NCBI RefSeq assembly: GCF_001969815.1
Contig: NZ_MRBK01000006.1
Coordinates: forward strand, 519,791 to 583,790
DNA length: 64,000 nucleotides
Direction of reading: 5' to 3'
Source: Bacillus swezeyi
Lineage (GTDB): Bacteria > Bacillota > Bacilli > Bacillales > Bacillaceae
Below, in pieces: positions 31,166 to 41,399 of this stretch. Under the pieces are notes generated by a model, which saw only the letters and a list, made by a program, of their open reading frames with translations, was not told the DNA's origin and ran no database searches. Both the position numbers and the translations under genes were made by a program. Every line of letters starts with the position of its first letter. Position 1 is the stretch's first letter.

Positions 31166-32181
31166 CCCTTACTGGGCAGATTTCGTTTAAAAAACAATTC
31201 GAGCAGAATCGGAACATTCAGCTTGCATAACAATAAAACGAGCCGCTGCCCGGTTAATAGCTTAGTATTCCGAATGGATGTGGCTTTGACGCATGACTGC
31301 ACCATCCGATAAGACAAAATGTCTTTTATATGCCGCCGCACCTGTTTTGAAGGCTTAGGTTCGGCGCAGGCATTGGCTAAAAGCATTGGAATTTGGTGTT
31401 TGCACATGTATGTTACAAGGTCGTCCGCACATTCATCCAGCAGCTGAAATGTCTCATAGAACCTCTTTTTCGCACGATATTGCCTGATCAGGCTTTCATC
31501 CATATACGGTTTATAAGGAACCTCTGTCAAGCTTTGCGGATTCCACCTGTACATGTAGTAGCCCTCGTCGATCGCTTTCACCCGTTTCGCGGCATAAAAA
31601 GCGTACAGATTAAACGGCGAATCTTCCGCAAAACGAATATCCTCATAAAAAAACAGCTGGTTTTGCTTCAGCAGATCGCGCCTGTACAAATTCCGCCACA
31701 CATACCAGATAAACCGGGATTCGTGCGCCCGTTTCAGCTCATGTTTAATATCCCAGCTTAACAGCAGGCGGCCGGCCGGCAAAGGAGGCGGAAAATAGGC
31801 TTGTTCTGTGTCCGAATGTTTGTGAAAACCGCACATGACGATATCAAGATCGTCTTTTTTGGCGGCGCCGTACATGTTCTCAAACATTGCAGGCGCTACA
31901 AAATCATCCCCGTCGACAAAACCGATATAATCTCCTGTCGCGGCCTGAAGGCCCGCATTTCTTGCTGAGCTCAGCCCTCCGTTTTTTTTATGGATGACTT
32001 TGACTCTTGCGTCCTTTCCGCAGTACCTTCTGGCTATTTCCCCCGACCTGTCGGGAGAGCCGTCATCAACAAGGATGATTTCGATATTTCTCAAGGTCTG
32101 CCTGAGCAGAGAATTGACGCATTCCTCAATATAATCCTCGACATTGTACATTGGAACAATGATACTGACAAATGGCTTCAT
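31162..32181 (-). CDS. epsJ: GT2 glycosyltransferase EpsJ
   Basis: 339 residues, one family-2 GT-A domain: VSIIVPMYNVEDYIEECVNSLLRQTLRNIEIILVDDGSPDRSGEIARRY, SSARNAGLQAATGDYIGFVDGDDFVAPAMFENMY with the DGDD metal motif near residue 95. Cytoplasmic face enzyme extending the repeat unit. Overlaps epsI (ATGA) before it and epsK after it. Confidence 0.92.
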   Translation of the reverse strand: MKPFVSIIVPMYNVEDYIEECVNSLLRQTLRNIEIILVDDGSPDRSGEIARRYCGKDARVKVIHKKNGGLSSARNAGLQAATGDYIGFVDGDDFVAPAMFENMYGAAKKDDLDIVMCGFHKHSDTEQAYFPPPLPAGRLLLSWDIKHELKRAHESRFIWYVWRNLYRRDLLKQNQLFFYEDIRFAEDSPFNLYAFYAAKRVKAIDEGYYMYRWNPQSLTEVPYKPYMDESLIRQYRAKKRFYETFQLLDECADDLVTYMCKHQIPMLLANACAEPKPSKQVRRHIKDILSYRMVQSCVKATSIRNTKLLTGQRLVLLLCKLNVPILLELFFKRNLPSKG

Positions 32182-33257
32182 TGAATATCACCTATGATTT
32201 TCTGTCTTAGATCTTTAAAATAATGATCCCTTGATGGCATTTCTTTATATGATGAATCGTTTTTGATTAATTCTTCAATCGCAAGGAGAACTTCTGCCGT
32301 GTTCGGCTTCTCTACAAGCTTCATTGACGGAGCATCTTTCAGCCAGTGGAAGCCTTCAAGCACCTTGTGGTCAAAAGAGCGGATCACAACACAAGGAGTC
32401 CCTGTAATCGCGCAAAAGATCATGCCGTGCAGCCTGTCCGTGACGACCACCTCGGCACCTCCCAGCTGATCCCAAAGCTTATTCAGCTCGCTCTCACGCG
32501 AGACGCGGCTGACTCTCTTGCCGATCGTCGTTGTAAAGGTTTTTGCTTCACCATACTCATCATTGACCGCCTTCAGCAGTGTTTCCCGCTCTTCCGGTTT
32601 GAGAAAGCTTTCTTTATCGTCCCTTAAACAAATGAAAACGCCGTCTCTTTCAGATTGCTGCTCTTTCTTTAAATAGAGCACCATATCAGGCTGTTTCAGA
32701 ATCGTTTTGTTTGAGAAATGCTGTTTCATAAATTGATAGGTTGTATCATCACGCGCCATCATCAGCAGACGCGGATGAGAATTGTAGATTTTTTTCGCCC
32801 TTTTTAATTCCTTTTGTCCGTAAGGCGTTCTGGAAAAATGGACAGTGGCCGGAAGCTGGACGATTTTATAATGCTTAAATGCCTTAATAATGAAGCGCCT
32901 TGTCCATTCCTCATTTCTGTACAAATCCCCCATGTTGCCTCCGCCGATGATGAACACCATATCCTCGGGATGGCGGACGCGTCTCAGCGCTTTTGCATGT
33001 TTATAAATATCATTGATACCGATCTCAATGACTTCAAAATCGGCAAACTCATTTTCTATGAATGTCCGGCTTGCCAGGGCAATCGCATGATCCCCCAAAT
33101 TATCATGAGAAGGAATTAAAGTCAGAATGATCTTTTTCTTGCCTTTATATTGGTCAAATCGCTTTAAACCCGGTGTACCCATCATATATTCCGAAGGATA
33201 TTTCACCTTTAGCAGAAGCCATTCCGCAAGATTGATTTTCAATTCCTGAAAGGTCAT
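32178..33257 (-). CDS. epsI: Polysaccharide pyruvyl transferase EpsI
   Basis: 359 residues (B. subtilis 358). Motifs as in EpsO: LIPSHDNLGDHAIALASRTFIENEF, VFIIGGGNMGDLYRNEEWTRRFII, and VVTDRLHGMIFCAITGTPCVVIRSFDHKVLEGFHWLKD. Presumed to transfer pyruvate from phosphoenolpyruvate onto a sugar of the repeat unit. 11 bp after epsH. Confidence 0.92.
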   Translation of the reverse strand: MTFQELKINLAEWLLLKVKYPSEYMMGTPGLKRFDQYKGKKKIILTLIPSHDNLGDHAIALASRTFIENEFADFEVIEIGINDIYKHAKALRRVRHPEDMVFIIGGGNMGDLYRNEEWTRRFIIKAFKHYKIVQLPATVHFSRTPYGQKELKRAKKIYNSHPRLLMMARDDTTYQFMKQHFSNKTILKQPDMVLYLKKEQQSERDGVFICLRDDKESFLKPEERETLLKAVNDEYGEAKTFTTTIGKRVSRVSRESELNKLWDQLGGAEVVVTDRLHGMIFCAITGTPCVVIRSFDHKVLEGFHWLKDAPSMKLVEKPNTAEVLLAIEELIKNDSSYKEMPSRDHYFKDLRQKIIGDIQ

Positions 33258-33268
33258 TTCCTCACCGC

Positions 33269-34300
33269 CTATTTCTTCATTCTGTACTCGATTAATTTCT
33301 GATAGATAGCTGCGAATCCATACACGGCCGGAATAAGCCGGTAGCGAATCAGCAAAAGAAGCAGTTTCTTCTTTGAATCAAAAGCCGTCAGATCGACAGC
33401 GGGGATTTTCCCTCTGAATTCGGGACAAGTGCATATTCGGCGGATATTTTTATACTTCTCTGCCGAGGAGCTTTTGTTCCGGCTCTTACATTCATTCAAA
33501 ACACTGATGCAGCCGTGGTTGACGATAAAAACATGAAGCGCTTCTTTTAAAGCCGGGAGCTCCCCGCGCTTTGTCAGACAATCCAGGTTTGCCTCATAAA
33601 GAGCAAGTCCGTCTTCAAACAGACCGGTCTGATATTTTTGGACAATCGATGATAAATGAACCCGGTAATGATAAAGCGGCTTCGGCAAAAACACCGCGGA
33701 ATCAGCAAACAGCAGGCACCTGAAACTAAAATATTGATCTTCAATATTCTCGAGCTCCTCCCGAAGAGGAAAGACGAGCTGATGCTGTTCAATCAGGCTT
33801 CGTCTGTAAAGTTTATTCCAGGAAAAGCCGCTCACTCTGCCTTTCAACAGGTCTGTGATGAATGCGTCCTTCGGCTTTCCGGCATAGTTTTTGGCTATGT
33901 CCGGATAGACCGTTTTTCCCGTATCCTGGATTTCCACGGCATAATCGCAGATGACGAGGTCGGCATCTTCAGCCTTCGCTTTTTCATACATAGATTGGCA
34001 ATAGTCCGCTTCAATCCAGTCATCGGAATCGATGAACGCCAAGTATTCCCCTGATGCCGCTTCAATGCCTTTATTCCTTACCGCGCCGAGACCTTGATTT
34101 TCCTGGATGATCGTTTTGATGCGGCCGTCCTTTTTGGCAAAGTGGTTAATCATTTTCTGGCTTCCATCTGTCGAACCGTCATTGACGATGATGATTTCAA
34201 TATTGTTTAAGGTTTGGTTGATCAGCGATTGTAAACAATTCGGCAAAAAAGCTTCTGTATTATATACTGCGACCAGTAGACTAACTGCTGGGTTTTCCAA
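33269..34300 (-). CDS. epsH: GT2 glycosyltransferase EpsH
   Basis: 343 residues when started at the TTG at 34300 (ENPAVSLLVAVYNTE), which has AAAGGAG eight bases upstream and gives the length of B. subtilis EpsH (344). A longer 379-codon frame exists but lacks a ribosome binding site. GT-A motifs: NIEIIIVNDGSTDGSQKM, NQGLGAVRNKGIEAASGEYLAFIDSDDWIEADYC. Involved in repeat-unit synthesis; epsH mutants of B. subtilis make no matrix polysaccharide. Confidence 0.92.
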   Translation of the reverse strand: MENPAVSLLVAVYNTEAFLPNCLQSLINQTLNNIEIIIVNDGSTDGSQKMINHFAKKDGRIKTIIQENQGLGAVRNKGIEAASGEYLAFIDSDDWIEADYCQSMYEKAKAEDADLVICDYAVEIQDTGKTVYPDIAKNYAGKPKDAFITDLLKGRVSGFSWNKLYRRSLIEQHQLVFPLREELENIEDQYFSFRCLLFADSAVFLPKPLYHYRVHLSSIVQKYQTGLFEDGLALYEANLDCLTKRGELPALKEALHVFIVNHGCISVLNECKSRNKSSSAEKYKNIRRICTCPEFRGKIPAVDLTAFDSKKKLLLLLIRYRLIPAVYGFAAIYQKLIEYRMKK

Positions 34301-34364
34301 TATGATTACTCCTTTGTCGGCATTTTTCACAAGACGGGATGATGATCCGCCGCGCCTTTTGTCG

Positions 34365-35468
34365 TCAACGTTCAAAAATCGTTCTGTACGGCAGCACCGA
34401 AGAATCAAACGGCATAAGCATAAAGCTGTATAAGAAATAGCAGATCAAAATCAAAACATATAGAAGCGCATTCGATTTCGGCTCAAAAATCCGCACAAAA
34501 TAAGGAACGAGAATCAGCTGATAGAGCCCAAAATAGATGTTAAACCTCGCAAAAATGACATCCTTTGTCGCTAAAATCCCGAATAAAAAGCCGATCAGAC
34601 AAAGGTTGACGATATAATCGACCTCAGGCCAGCGCTTTCGCAGCTGCTCCCTGAAGCAGAAAGCAAGCACAAGCGGGAGAAGAAGAACAATGATTTTAAT
34701 CGAGTTCATTCCGTTTGAATTTCTCGTCAGCCACTCTTCATAGTGTCCGTATGAGCTGTTCTCAAGAACGACGAGAAATACGGAAAGAAATTTTTGATAC
34801 AAGAAAGAGCCTGCTAAAAATAATAGAGTGAGACAGCCCAGCACAGGCGACCACGCTTTTCTTCTGACAATGAAATAGACCGGAATCATGATCAATGCAG
34901 AAGAATGAAAAAGCGAACAGATCAGCACGATGATGGTGTAGCGCACCCAGTTTCCATTGATCAGGTATTTGACCGCCCAAAACAGAATGCCTGCCACCAT
35001 ATACTGGCGAATGCCATTAAATGAAGCATAGTAGTGAAACATGCCGATCAATAGAAACATGCTTAATTCAAACGGCCGTCCAAACATATAAAGCGTCTTC
35101 ACGATAAAGATGTAAGTAATGGCCGCCACAGTGGCAAACATGATTTGCGGATCATGTGTGATCTGATTCAATAGCCATAAGAGCGCAGTAAATCCCGGAT
35201 CAGTCGACGCTTTGGCCGTGCCGAACCCGAATATTTCCCATATATTTTCGTATTTAGCGGCTAATTCATAAAGCAGCATATACGTATGGTAATCTGTTCC
35301 GACCTTGTATCTTAGTCCGGCAACAATAATCAATGAAACAAGCGGCACGACCGCAAGAATCGCATTCGGACGATAGCCTGTCGGCATCCTGTGATCTTCT
35401 CTGCCGTACATTTTTGCAAACCATGACCAGACAAAAACGACCCCCATATTCAACATATAGACAGCCAT
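34365..35468 (-). CDS. epsG: Polysaccharide polymerase-like membrane protein EpsG
   Basis: 367 residues, the same length as B. subtilis EpsG, with about ten membrane helices (EpsG/Wzy family). [18 protein letters not shown] and [15 protein letters not shown] are the conserved periplasmic-side segments. Probable polymerase joining repeat units outside the membrane. Three bases after epsF, 64 bp before epsH. Confidence 0.92.
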   Translation of the reverse strand: MAVYMLNMGVVFVWSWFAKMYGREDHRMPTGYRPNAILAVVPLVSLIIVAGLRYKVGTDYHTYMLLYELAAKYENIWEIFGFGTAKASTDPGFTALLWLLNQITHDPQIMFATVAAITYIFIVKTLYMFGRPFELSMFLLIGMFHYYASFNGIRQYMVAGILFWAVKYLINGNWVRYTIIVLICSLFHSSALIMIPVYFIVRRKAWSPVLGCLTLLFLAGSFLYQKFLSVFLVVLENSSYGHYEEWLTRNSNGMNSIKIIVLLLPLVLAFCFREQLRKRWPEVDYIVNLCLIGFLFGILATKDVIFARFNIYFGLYQLILVPYFVRIFEPKSNALLYVLILICYFLYSFMLMPFDSSVLPYRTIFER

Positions 35469-35471
35469 GAT

Positions 35472-36632
35472 TTACCGCCCTTCTTGAGCAGAGATCGAAT
35501 ACATATTCAGCAGCCTCTTTAAATTTGCCTTTGCATCATAGCCTCTCTCTGTCAAGCTGTGCTGAATGTCCATCCATGTCGGCTTTTTCATTTGAACGGC
35601 CCGGCTGATTTCTTCGGTCCACTGTTCAAAACCCGTATCAAGACCGAGCCGCCTCAATAGGCCGAGCCCCAAATCCGTTTCCTCTGTAATTGCGTCCGAG
35701 ACAATGCAAGGAAGACCTGAAGCCTGCGCTTCTACAAGAACGAGCGGCAGACCTTCAAACAAGGAAGGCATGACAAATACATCAAATGTCTGCATGAGAG
35801 CCGGGATATCTTCAACAACGCCGAGAAAGAGAATATCCTTTTCCAAACCAAGAGCGGCAGCTTTTTCTTCTATTTGTGTCCGCAGCGGTCCGTCGCCAGC
35901 GAACACAATTTGAAAGGGTATGTCCGTTTTCTTTAAATGCACGGCGAAATGAAGCATAAACGGATGGTTTTTTTGCTCGAAAAACCGGCCGACATGTCCG
36001 ATGACCATTGTGTTTTCCCGAATGCCGAATTCCCTTTTCACAGCCGCTTTCGAAAGACTGTCCGCCTCTTTGAAACGGTCCAGGTCAATCCCGTTTTGCA
36101 AAAGATGAACCGCTTTTTTTCTCATTTTTTTCCCGCCGAACAAAAAACGCCCGGCATCTTGGCCACAGGCGCATAGACCCGTAGAATACGAGAGTATCAG
36201 ACGCCGGAATACATGAAGCTGCAATGTATCCAAGAGCCGCGGATTCGGCTTCCAGGCTGTATTGTGAGAATGGCAGATTCTGACCGGAACACCGGCGAGC
36301 TTGGCCGCCAAAGCGGCGAAACCCGTCTGGAAATCCGTGTGGGCGTGTACAGCCGAATACGGCCCTTTTTCAATCAGAATGTCCCTGATGTTTTTGATGT
36401 AAGCCAAAAGACCGGACCGGCCGATGCTAGGTACATAAAACACGCGGCCGCCGCGGGTTATGATCTCGGGGTCATAGTCACACGTTTCCTCCCGATGAGA
36501 AATAAAATCAAATTGAACATGGCGCCGGTCTGTATGGCGATACATATTCATGATCATCGTCTCCGCGCCGCCGCGGTTCATTCCGCTTACGATGTGAAGC
36601 ACCCGTTTTGGTCTCACGCTTCCGTCATTCAT
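35472..36632 (-). CDS. epsF: GT4 glycosyltransferase EpsF
   Basis: 386 residues, GT-B fold: N-terminal VLHIVSGMNRGGAETMIMNMYRH, AHTDFQTGFAALAAKLAGVPVRICHSHNT, and the C-terminal donor site LFEGLPLVLVEAQASGLPCIVSDAITEETDLG with the E-x7-E motif. Cytoplasmic repeat-unit assembly. Overlaps the end of epsE by 8 bp. Confidence 0.93.
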   Translation of the reverse strand: MNDGSVRPKRVLHIVSGMNRGGAETMIMNMYRHTDRRHVQFDFISHREETCDYDPEIITRGGRVFYVPSIGRSGLLAYIKNIRDILIEKGPYSAVHAHTDFQTGFAALAAKLAGVPVRICHSHNTAWKPNPRLLDTLQLHVFRRLILSYSTGLCACGQDAGRFLFGGKKMRKKAVHLLQNGIDLDRFKEADSLSKAAVKREFGIRENTMVIGHVGRFFEQKNHPFMLHFAVHLKKTDIPFQIVFAGDGPLRTQIEEKAAALGLEKDILFLGVVEDIPALMQTFDVFVMPSLFEGLPLVLVEAQASGLPCIVSDAITEETDLGLGLLRRLGLDTGFEQWTEEISRAVQMKKPTWMDIQHSLTERGYDAKANLKRLLNMYSISAQEGR

Positions 36633-37467
36633 GTTTTACGACCCCTCCGCCTTCATTCATCAATCTTTTTTTATGATATTTGTTCATGACAAAAGGAGGC
36701 ATGAGCCCCCTTATGATTGGTTTCATCGTATAGACATAGTCTGAGAGCGGCAGCTTCAGCCGTCTGCACGCCGTAAAGACGATACATGCATTATCAATGG
36801 AATAGCTGAACTTTCTCCTCTTAAATGCCGATTCATCTTCCCTTACTTTGTATAAAGCCTCCTGAAGATTGTAGCCTCTGTATCCCGCTTCAAAAAAACG
36901 GAGCCACAAATCGATATCTTCCATTCTCCTTGTCCGCCGGCCTACACGGTATCCTTTCAGGGCATGGTAAACTTCCGCCCTCATCATAATCGTCGCATGG
37001 CAAAACGGTGTGCCTTTCGCCATCACTCTTGGCCCGGGTGAGGATGGCATCATTCTGACGCCTCTCACACCTTCCTCATCGAAAGCGATCATCCCGCTGC
37101 CGACGACCTGGTAATGGGACTGCGATTCCAAAAACGCGACCTGTTTTTCAAAGCGCCTTGCCAAAGAGATATCATCACCGTCCTGGCGCGCGATATATTT
37201 TCCTTCGGTATATTGGAGACAATGATTTAATGAGGCCGCCAGCCGCTTGTTTTCCTCATTCCTGATCAGCTTGATTTTATCGCTGTAATGCCTGGCATAC
37301 TGCCTGGCGATTTCATATGTCCGATCTGTTGAAGCATCATCACAAATAATCAGTTCCCAGTTTTTATAGGTTTGGCTCAAAATCGATTCGATGCTCTGAG
37401 CCAGCGTGTCTTCACAATTATAGACTCCCATAATGACAGAAACTTTCGGCTTTTGTCCGTCTGTCAT
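36625..37467 (-). CDS. epsE: Glycosyltransferase and flagellar clutch EpsE
   Basis: 280 residues, GT2 domain. In B. subtilis EpsE is bifunctional: it makes polysaccharide and, separately, binds FliG to disengage the flagellar motor. The GT active-site aspartate corresponds to Asp96 in ARQDGDDIS here (Asp94 in B. subtilis), and Lys108 in RRFEKQVAF matches the reported clutch-surface Lys106, so both functions look kept. Four-base ATGA overlap with epsD. Confidence 0.92.
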   Translation of the reverse strand: MTDGQKPKVSVIMGVYNCEDTLAQSIESILSQTYKNWELIICDDASTDRTYEIARQYARHYSDKIKLIRNEENKRLAASLNHCLQYTEGKYIARQDGDDISLARRFEKQVAFLESQSHYQVVGSGMIAFDEEGVRGVRMMPSSPGPRVMAKGTPFCHATIMMRAEVYHALKGYRVGRRTRRMEDIDLWLRFFEAGYRGYNLQEALYKVREDESAFKRRKFSYSIDNACIVFTACRRLKLPLSDYVYTMKPIIRGLMPPFVMNKYHKKRLMNEGGGVVKHE

Positions 37468-38612
37468 CCTTTCAGCCTCCTCTCAGCTGTTTCATTTTTC
37501 ATAAAGGAAGAATAAATGTCTGCCATCTCTTTCACCGTACGCTTCTGCGAATAAACGGCGGCCGTCCTTCTCCCCGCTTCCCCCATCTGTTTTTGTAAAT
37601 CTGCTGAATGATAAAGACGCAAAAGACGGTCGCTGAAGATCCCGGCGTCTCCTTGCGGAATGAGAAATCCGTTGATCCCGTTTTTTATGACTTCACGGTG
37701 GCCGCGGTTGTCCGTTGCAACGGCGGGTTTTCCTGCCGCCATGCCTTCGAGCAGATTCATGCCGAGCCCTTCCCTGATGCTTGAAGCGACAGATACATCA
37801 GCAAGCTGGATCCATTCATGAATCTCCTTTTGAAATCCCGCAAATCGGATGTTTGCAGCGATCCCCTTTTGTTCTGCCAAACGGCTGTACTCTTTTTCCA
37901 TCTGTCCTTTGCCGGCAAAAACGAGTTTGATGTTCGGCATCCTGTCTTTTAAAAGAGCCGCCGCTTCGATTAACAGCGACTGATTTTTATTTACGTTCAG
38001 CTCAGCCGGATATATGAGGATAAAATCATCTTCGTTCAGATGATATTTCTTTCTGAGCCGCTGTTTTTCTGCTTCATCAACAGGCTGAAACCGTTCCGTA
38101 TCGACGCCGATGCCGTGGATTTTTTCCGTCCGCATCGCTTTTCGCAAACCCTTTGCGAGCCGAAAGTCTTCTTCATTAATCGTAATCAGGCAATCGGTCA
38201 AAGAGGAGAGACCTTTTTCAATCGGATAGTACAACAGCCAATTTTTCAGAGGCGCACCCTTGCAAAAATGAAAACCGTGGGCGGTATAGATCACTTTTGC
38301 TCCCAGCTTTCTCTTCTTTCGGGCAGCAAGACGGGCCAGCACCCCTCCCATCGGAGTGTGGCAATGAATGAGGCTGTACTGATTCTCGTCCATGATGCGC
38401 GCCAGATCCCGATAGGCCGCCAAATTGCTCGCTTGCAGAGGAGAGCGCTTGATATCGATATCGTATTTTTTATCGACAAAGGGAAGCGGCATACTTCCTT
38501 TTGCCGCTACATGGACATTCCAGCCCTGTTCTTTAAACCATTTTAAATATGGAAGGTGGAAGGCTTTAAAGTGGTAGTCCACCGTCGCGCAAAACAAAAC
38601 CGTTCTTGGCAT
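37464..38612 (-). CDS. epsD: GT4 glycosyltransferase EpsD
   Basis: 382 residues, GT-B fold: VLFCATVDYHFKAFHLPYLKWFKEQGW at the start, IHCHTPMGGVLARLAARK, YPAELNVNKNQSLLIEAAALL, and the donor-site SSIREGLGMNLLEGMAAGKPAVATDNRGHREVI. Repeat-unit assembly. 11 bp after epsC and coupled to epsE. Confidence 0.93.
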   Translation of the reverse strand: MPRTVLFCATVDYHFKAFHLPYLKWFKEQGWNVHVAAKGSMPLPFVDKKYDIDIKRSPLQASNLAAYRDLARIMDENQYSLIHCHTPMGGVLARLAARKKRKLGAKVIYTAHGFHFCKGAPLKNWLLYYPIEKGLSSLTDCLITINEEDFRLAKGLRKAMRTEKIHGIGVDTERFQPVDEAEKQRLRKKYHLNEDDFILIYPAELNVNKNQSLLIEAAALLKDRMPNIKLVFAGKGQMEKEYSRLAEQKGIAANIRFAGFQKEIHEWIQLADVSVASSIREGLGMNLLEGMAAGKPAVATDNRGHREVIKNGINGFLIPQGDAGIFSDRLLRLYHSADLQKQMGEAGRRTAAVYSQKRTVKEMADIYSSFMKNETAERRLKG

Positions 38613-38623
38613 GATCGATCCCC

Positions 38624-40441
38624 CTAATGCGCTGTCACCAGCTTTTTCTCATGTTGGCCGATGGCGCTGAACAAACGCTCCTTCAGCTCGTGATCTGACA
38701 AATACATAAACTCTTCCATAAATGTTTTCAGCACCGTCCATTCGACATCGACCGCCTTGCCGATATGGATTTTTGGAAAGACCTGTTCAGCCAGCACTTC
38801 ATTTTGATTGAGCAGTTCTTCATACATTTTTTCGCCAGGACGGATGCCGGTAAATTCGATTTTGATCTGATCTGTCGAATAACCTGACAGCTTTATGAGG
38901 TTTTTGGCGAGATCGACGATTTTCACAGGTTCGCCCATGTCGAGTACAAAAATTTGTCTTCCTTTGGCAAGCGCTCCAGCTTGAATAACAAGTCTTGAGG
39001 CCTCTGGGATCGTCATGAAGTAACGGGTCATATCCTGGTGTGTCACGGTTACCGGGCCGCCTTTTGCAATTTGCTTTTTGAAAATCGGAATGACGCTTCC
39101 CCTGCTGCCGAGCACATTGCCGAAGCGGACAGCAACAAATTTTGTCTTGCTTGTTTTGCCGAGATTCATAATCAGCATTTCCGCAAACCGCTTTGTCGCT
39201 CCCATAATATTGGCAGGATTGACCGCTTTGTCGGACGAAATGAGGACAAACGTTTCCACACCGGTTTCATCCGCGGCTTCGGCGACGTTTTGAGTGCCGA
39301 GAATATTGTTTTTGATCGCTTCTTTTGGGCACTTTTCCATTAACGGAACATGCTTGTGCGCAGCTGCATGATATATGACATTCGGTTTATAGCGCTCCAT
39401 CAGCCGGAACATTTTCTCTCTGTCCTGAATGTCGGCAATCTCCGGATAATAGCTGACATTCTTTCCGAATCTTTCTGTCAGCTCAAGCAATATTGAATGA
39501 ATGCTGTTTTCTCCGTGGCCGACTAAAATAATCGATTTCGGTTTGAATCTGCTGATCTGACGGCAGATTTCCGAACCGATCGAACCTCCGGCTCCAGTAA
39601 CAAGAACGACGCGGTCCTTCACGGTATTGGAGATTTCGCTCGTGTCAAGCTGGACAGGCTCCCTTCCAAGCAGATCCTCCGCTTTAACGTCGCGAAGCTG
39701 GCCGACGGGGTGTCTGCCTAGCAACATCTCATCAATTTTCGGCATAACTTGGGTTTTTACACCTGTCTGTGCACAGGCTTTATACATTTCCTGCATTTGA
39801 GCGACGCTTAAGGACGGAATGGCAATGATGATCATGTCAATATTCCATTGCCGAACGGCCTGAGCGATTTGCTCTTTTCCGCCTAAAACGGGAAGCCCCA
39901 TGATTTCAAGGCGATATTTTGTTTTGTCATCATCAATAAATGCGACAGGCTTAATATTCAATTCCGGCTTCTGCAGAAGCTGTTTCGCTGTCAGACTTCC
40001 GGCAGAGCCAGCCCCAATGATGAGCGCTCTGGCAGAGCCCTTGCTTCCCTTATTCACCTGTTCCCTGATGATCCGCCACATCATTCGCGATCCGCCGATC
40101 AGCAGCAATTGGAAAAGCCAGCTCAAACATAAAAGGCGGACAGGAACGGTTTGAAATAAAAACAGCTCAATGACCACCGTCACAAGATGGGACAATGTGA
40201 TTGATTTTAATAAAACATACAATTCCCCAATGCTTGCATACTCCCACACCTTTTTATAAAGATGAAAACAATGGGCAAATAAATGCTGGGCGGCAAGCAG
40301 AATCAGTGAGGTCATCAACAGCATTTCCGAAGGATATAGATCATATGATGGCAAAATCAGCTGATACCCGATAAAAATAGACAGCAAAACCAAGTACGAA
40401 TCGAGTGCGGTAATAATGGAAAGCCTTCTCCGATATGTCAA
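38624..40441 (-). CDS. epsC: UDP-sugar 4,6-dehydratase EpsC
   Basis: 605 residues: four N-terminal membrane helices (to about residue 115), a CoA-binding-like Rossmann domain (GAGSAGSLTAKQLL), then the catalytic SDR domain with VTGAGGSIGSEICRQI near residue 283 and SSDKAVNPANIMGATKR, in which the usual catalytic Tyr is Met, as in PglF/WbpM 4,6-dehydratases. Makes UDP-4-keto-6-deoxy-GlcNAc for EpsN. Follows the EAR RNA; first gene after it. Confidence 0.94.
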   Translation of the reverse strand: MTYRRRLSIITALDSYLVLLSIFIGYQLILPSYDLYPSEMLLMTSLILLAAQHLFAHCFHLYKKVWEYASIGELYVLLKSITLSHLVTVVIELFLFQTVPVRLLCLSWLFQLLLIGGSRMMWRIIREQVNKGSKGSARALIIGAGSAGSLTAKQLLQKPELNIKPVAFIDDDKTKYRLEIMGLPVLGGKEQIAQAVRQWNIDMIIIAIPSLSVAQMQEMYKACAQTGVKTQVMPKIDEMLLGRHPVGQLRDVKAEDLLGREPVQLDTSEISNTVKDRVVLVTGAGGSIGSEICRQISRFKPKSIILVGHGENSIHSILLELTERFGKNVSYYPEIADIQDREKMFRLMERYKPNVIYHAAAHKHVPLMEKCPKEAIKNNILGTQNVAEAADETGVETFVLISSDKAVNPANIMGATKRFAEMLIMNLGKTSKTKFVAVRFGNVLGSRGSVIPIFKKQIAKGGPVTVTHQDMTRYFMTIPEASRLVIQAGALAKGRQIFVLDMGEPVKIVDLAKNLIKLSGYSTDQIKIEFTGIRPGEKMYEELLNQNEVLAEQVFPKIHIGKAVDVEWTVLKTFMEEFMYLSDHELKERLFSAIGQHEKKLVTAH

Positions 40442-40549
40442 TTTCCTACCTCCTAATGTATCTTTCTAGCTGATAGGATCTTTCAGGCAAAATCCCATCA
40501 GCTAAAAAGATACCGACGATTTTTAAATCTGAATTAGAAAGTACATACA

Positions 40550-40700
40550 ATAAAAATGGGCATTTAACCCGTCCTCACGCCCCGCCATCGACGACTTGCA
40601 TCTAAGGCAGCTAAAAAAACTGCCCACAGTAGAGCCGAGTGCCTCCGTTGGTAAAGGTAAGGAGGCATCACCTTAGCAGCAGCGCCGCTAAAAGCAAAAT
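40550..40700 (-). ncRNA. EAR element (eps-associated RNA)
   Basis: The epsB-epsC gap is 265 bp, unlike all other eps junctions. On the minus strand it has closely packed stems: GCGGCGCTGCTGC, GATGCCTCC/GGAGGCAC, GGGCAG/CTGCC, then GATGGCGGGGCGTGAGGACGGG and TTAAATGCCC. Position and features fit the EAR element known in B. subtilis, which promotes processive antitermination through distal eps genes. Ends are approximate. Confidence 0.85.
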
Positions 40701-40706
40701 TCATCA

Positions 40707-41399
40707 TTACATTGTTGCATAATTATATTGACGTGTTTTCTTCACTTTCCGTCCGTTTAAGACAGCTCCAAGCAGTTCGCTTTTTGAAGAGTTCAGTGCA
40801 TCGCGCGATTTAATCGCGTTATCCAGCTTTGTTTTTCCGCTTAAGATGACAAGGATGCTTCCATCTACTTGATTCGCCAAAATTTGTGCGTCGGCCACCG
40901 GCAAAAGCGGCGGAGAATCAAGGAGGACTAAGTCATATTGTCTGTATGCTTCCGCAAACAGATCCTCCATCGCCTGAGACGACAAGAGCTCCGACGGATT
41001 TGGCGGAATCGGGCCGCTTGTCAGCACATGGAGATTTTCCGCCTGGCTTTGCTGAACGACATGTTCGAGGCTCGACTTTTTCATCAGCACATTCGTCACC
41101 CCTGAATGGTTATCCAGCTCAAAGATCTTATGGATGGTCGGCTTTCTTAAATCTGCATCAATCAGAAGAACCCTTTTCTCCTGCTGCGAAAACACGATCG
41201 CCAAGTTAGAAGCCGAGAATGATTTCCCTTCTCCCGGAAGGCCCGAAGTGATGAGCAATGATCTGAACGGCTTTGCAAAAGAAGAAAACTCAATATTCGT
41301 CCTGATCGTCCGATACTGTTCGACAATCGGTGCATTAGGCTGATGCAAAGCAACAAGCGATGACTGATATTTGTGAGAGCGTTTTTTTCTAATACCCAA
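40707..41399 (-). CDS. epsB: Tyrosine kinase EpsB (BY-kinase)
   Basis: 230 residues. Start taken at the TTG at 41399, eight bases after AGGAG; an in-frame GTG at 41408 is too close to the site. Walker [18 protein letters not shown] near residue 55, Walker A' [10 protein letters not shown] and Walker [16 protein letters not shown]. The C-terminus ends in tyrosines (RQYNYATM), the autophosphorylation cluster. Works with its membrane activator EpsA; overlaps epsA by 11 bp. Confidence 0.92.
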   Translation of the reverse strand: MGIRKKRSHKYQSSLVALHQPNAPIVEQYRTIRTNIEFSSFAKPFRSLLITSGLPGEGKSFSASNLAIVFSQQEKRVLLIDADLRKPTIHKIFELDNHSGVTNVLMKKSSLEHVVQQSQAENLHVLTSGPIPPNPSELLSSQAMEDLFAEAYRQYDLVLLDSPPLLPVADAQILANQVDGSILVILSGKTKLDNAIKSRDALNSSKSELLGAVLNGRKVKKTRQYNYATM

